Positions 3,691-5,617 of a stretch of 5,617 nt of DNA are shown in pieces. Location of the stretch: contig SLEY01000320.1 of assembly GCA_007124535.1 (NCBI GenBank), forward strand, positions 1 to 5,617, read 5' to 3'. Each line of letters starts with the position of its first letter. Position 1 is the stretch's first letter. This DNA comes from Planctomycetaceae bacterium (lineage in GTDB: Bacteria > Planctomycetota > Planctomycetia > Pirellulales > Pirellulaceae). Both the position numbers and the translations under genes were made by a program. The notes beneath the pieces were generated by a model that was not told where the DNA came from, did no database searches, and worked only from the letters and a program-made list of their open reading frames with translations.

Positions 3691-5617
3691 TCAATCGGCT
3701 TGGGCAACCGAACGGGCCTCCAAACCCACCGGATCCTCACCCAAGGTCTTCTGGATCTGTTTCAACAGCGTGTCGAATTCCGGTCTCCACTCTTCCCACT
3801 CGTCGCCGGTACCGAACAACTGCTGCGTCTGGCGGATCGTGCGTCCGGCCATCTGCAAGTATCGCTCGCGCTCCTCCCCCTCTTTGGCCATCGCCAAACG
3901 GTGCAAGGAGGCTGCCAGATTATAACGCGCCTCGTGAAACACGGCACGGAACTGGGCGTTGTTGGCCGTCCGCGTGGCGATGCCCTGCCAACCCCACAGA
4001 ATGGGCCGCTGAGTCGCCGGATCCAGTTCGGCCCCCTGAATGGATCGCAAGTACAAATCCTCGCGGCCGGGGAACGAGGCCCAATCCTGATACAGACGAG
4101 CCGCTTGCATCTGGACATTGATCATCCCCGGATTCCCCTGCAGGATGTCCACAAAGATGTCTCGAGCTGCGGTAAAACGGTTCAAACGGCGTAATACGTC
4201 CGCCAAGCGCAATCGGAGCTGGACCGTCATCCGCTCGTCCTCGATCACCCCATTCTCCAGAATCTGTTGGTACGTCTCTTCCGCCAACCGGTAGTACCGG
4301 ATCGCATCCTCCGACGGCCGGCGCTCCGTGTCAAAACTCGTGCCCATCCCCAGAAACGTCTCGGCCACCCAGTTCAACACCGCGAAATCCGAACTGCTGC
4401 CACGCAAACGGAGCAGGAAGGTCTCGAAACCCTTCGATAAGGCCTGACGATTCTCGGCCGACGCCAGCGCCATCTGGGACTCCAAATCCCGAGCCAGGCT
4501 GAAGTAAATCGCGATCAACTCGGTCGGTTCCATCGCATCCCGCATGGCGTCCATGATTTCGGAAGCCTCAGCCACGACCGCATCCGCGTCACCGGCATGG
4601 GGCAAGGAGGAGATATAAGCTCGCAGGGCCGTCTTGTACGTTTCGGTCGCCAGCCCGTCGCGAGCGGCCGCAGGATCCTCTTGGCGCACCAAGGTCAGCG
4701 GGCCAATTTGGGGGTCCTCCAGCAAAGCGAGCGACTCGTCCGTCTGCCCCGTGTCCAAATACAGCTGGGCCAGTGACAAAGCGGCGGCCAACGAAGCCGG
4801 GCTCGCCTTGCCCGCTTCCTGCATCCGGGCGACCCCCTTGACCAGAATCTGCTGAGCGCGCTCCTTCAATTCCGCTAACTCCTCGCGCCGCGCCCCCTGC
4901 GCCTCGTCCTGCGGATCGTCCGCCTGGTCACCGACCTCGGCCCGCCACTGCTGCATCCCTCTCAAGTAGGCCCCCCACATCGCCTGGCCCGTCGTGATCT
5001 CCGCATCGCCCCGTTCTGGCCGTTCCTCGGGAATCTGCTCCAAATAACCCTGGGCCGCGTCCAGATCCCCTGCCCGGATCATCAGCGGGATCAAGGTTTT
5101 CAAGGCATCCATCGCCTCGTCCTGCTCCGGCCAGCGGCGGGCAATGTACTGGGCAATCTCGATCACCTGGCCGGTTTCAAACTCGCGTTCCCCGCCCGCC
5201 GCCTCGTAAAGCTTCAACCACGCGGCCATCGCAATCTTGGCCGCCTGACGCGCACCCGGACTCTCGGGATATCGGCGAGCCAGGAATTCACCCACAACCG
5301 CGGCGTCCAGGTACTGCTCGGTAGTGTGGTAAAGGAAGCAGAGGAAATAGCGGACCACGTTCAAATCCCGCACGTCGGTATATTCGTCCGCCAACTGCAA
5401 GGCCAGGCGGAACATGTGCAGGGCTTCGTCCACCGCCGTCCCGGCCGTCTGCTGGGCCGTCTCCAGCTGCTGCTCCAGCTCCTGCCGGACCTCCGCATCC
5501 TGCTCCCGACGGATCCGTGGAGGAAGGGTTTGCAGGAGCAGATTGGCGGTCTGCAGCGCGTCCAGTGCGTCGCGCCCCGCTTGGCGAGCTTCGGCAAAAC
5601 TGGTCGGATCGGCAGCC
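3691..5617 (-). CDS. Large TPR/alpha-solenoid protein, 5' end beyond the window
   Basis: The frame is open from the right edge to a TGA at 3693-3691, giving 641 visible residues; the true start lies outside. An internal GTG at 5433-5431 would give 580 residues, but the frame stays open for 61 codons above it with the same style of sequence, so that start is rejected. The visible part is almost all amphipathic helix. There is a Gln/Glu-rich coiled-coil-like stretch near residues 40-55 (QELEQQLETAQQ), then TPR-like helix pairs around 63-117, 165-195, 274-301 and 462-493. A charged linker lies near 225-260 and a Trp motif (WGWQGIA) near 541-547. The C-terminus is Gln- and acid-rich. No catalytic motif is seen. 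TPR solenoids are protein-binding scaffolds; a role as periplasmic or envelope partner of the ExbB/ExbD genes downstream is inferred from position only. A signal peptide cannot be checked because the N-terminus is missing. Confidence 0.87.
   Translation of the reverse strand, partial: AADPTSFAEARQAGRDALDALQTANLLLQTLPPRIRREQDAEVRQELEQQLETAQQTAGTAVDEALHMFRLALQLADEYTDVRDLNVVRYFLCFLYHTTEQYLDAAVVGEFLARRYPESPGARQAAKIAMAAWLKLYEAAGGEREFETGQVIEIAQYIARRWPEQDEAMDALKTLIPLMIRAGDLDAAQGYLEQIPEERPERGDAEITTGQAMWGAYLRGMQQWRAEVGDQADDPQDEAQGARREELAELKERAQQILVKGVARMQEAGKASPASLAAALSLAQLYLDTGQTDESLALLEDPQIGPLTLVRQEDPAAARDGLATETYKTALRAYISSLPHAGDADAVVAEASEIMDAMRDAMEPTELIAIYFSLARDLESQMALASAENRQALSKGFETFLLRLRGSSSDFAVLNWVAETFLGMGTSFDTERRPSEDAIRYYRLAEETYQQILENGVIEDERMTVQLRLRLADVLRRLNRFTAARDIFVDILQGNPGMINVQMQAARLYQDWASFPGREDLYLRSIQGAELDPATQRPILWGWQGIATRTANNAQFRAVFHEARYNLAASLHRLAMAKEGEERERYLQMAGRTIRQTQQLFGTGDEWEEWRPEFDTLLKQIQKTLGEDPVGLEARSVAQAD

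Noticed and set aside
3621..3740. N-terminal extension of the exported TPR protein from an ATG at 3740
   Set aside because: It would overlap the preceding gene by 50 bases and place 40 Arg-rich residues before a good signal peptide that has its own ribosome site.
3619..4194. Plus-strand frame of 191 residues opposite the large TPR gene
   Set aside because: No ribosome site or recognisable domain, and it spans the end of one real gene and the following gap.
5431..5433. GTG at 5433 as the start of the large TPR gene
   Set aside because: The frame is open to the window edge with helical, coiled-coil-like residues, and no ribosome site precedes the GTG.

Overview
The window looks like part of a planctomycete chromosome, most likely from the Rhodopirellula/Blastopirellula side of the phylum. 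This is inferred from gene content and protein style: two ExbD/TolR proteins of different type behind one TolQ/ExbB-like channel that has its own signal peptide, coupled to exported TPR proteins, in moderately GC-rich DNA with ordinary Shine-Dalgarno sites. No database search was possible, so the taxon is a judgement.

From about position 626 to the right edge there is a single minus-strand gene cluster. In transcription order (right to left) it holds: a large TPR/alpha-solenoid protein whose 5' end lies outside the window (3691-5617); a secreted 344-residue protein with a small beta-rich N-terminal module followed by TPR repeats (2586-3620); a MotA/TolQ/ExbB proton-channel subunit with a signal peptide and an acidic Pro-rich periplasmic linker (1669-2529); a first ExbD/TolR subunit (1221-1661); and a second, distinct ExbD/TolR subunit (626-1126). 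Gaps are 70, 56, 7 and 94 bases. Each of the four complete genes has a recognisable Shine-Dalgarno site, and that of the first ExbD overlaps the stop codon of the channel gene.

The likely joint role is an inner-membrane motor driven by proton-motive force, with an ExbB-type channel and two ExbD-type stators. It would work with periplasmic TPR scaffolds that may connect it to envelope cargo. No TonB-, TolA- or Pal-like protein is visible, so what the motor drives cannot be read from this window.

Positions 1-625 contain no convincing gene. They hold a long imperfect hairpin followed by a short U tract on the cluster strand (210-258, a possible operon terminator), a cluster of GGTC/GACC mini-palindromes spaced 22-26 bases apart (194-301), a 22-base direct repeat (269-327), a smaller inverted repeat (87-103), and short overlapping open frames on both strands, some with good Shine-Dalgarno sites but with repeat-derived or low-complexity products. 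This is best read as a repeat-rich intergenic region downstream of the cluster.
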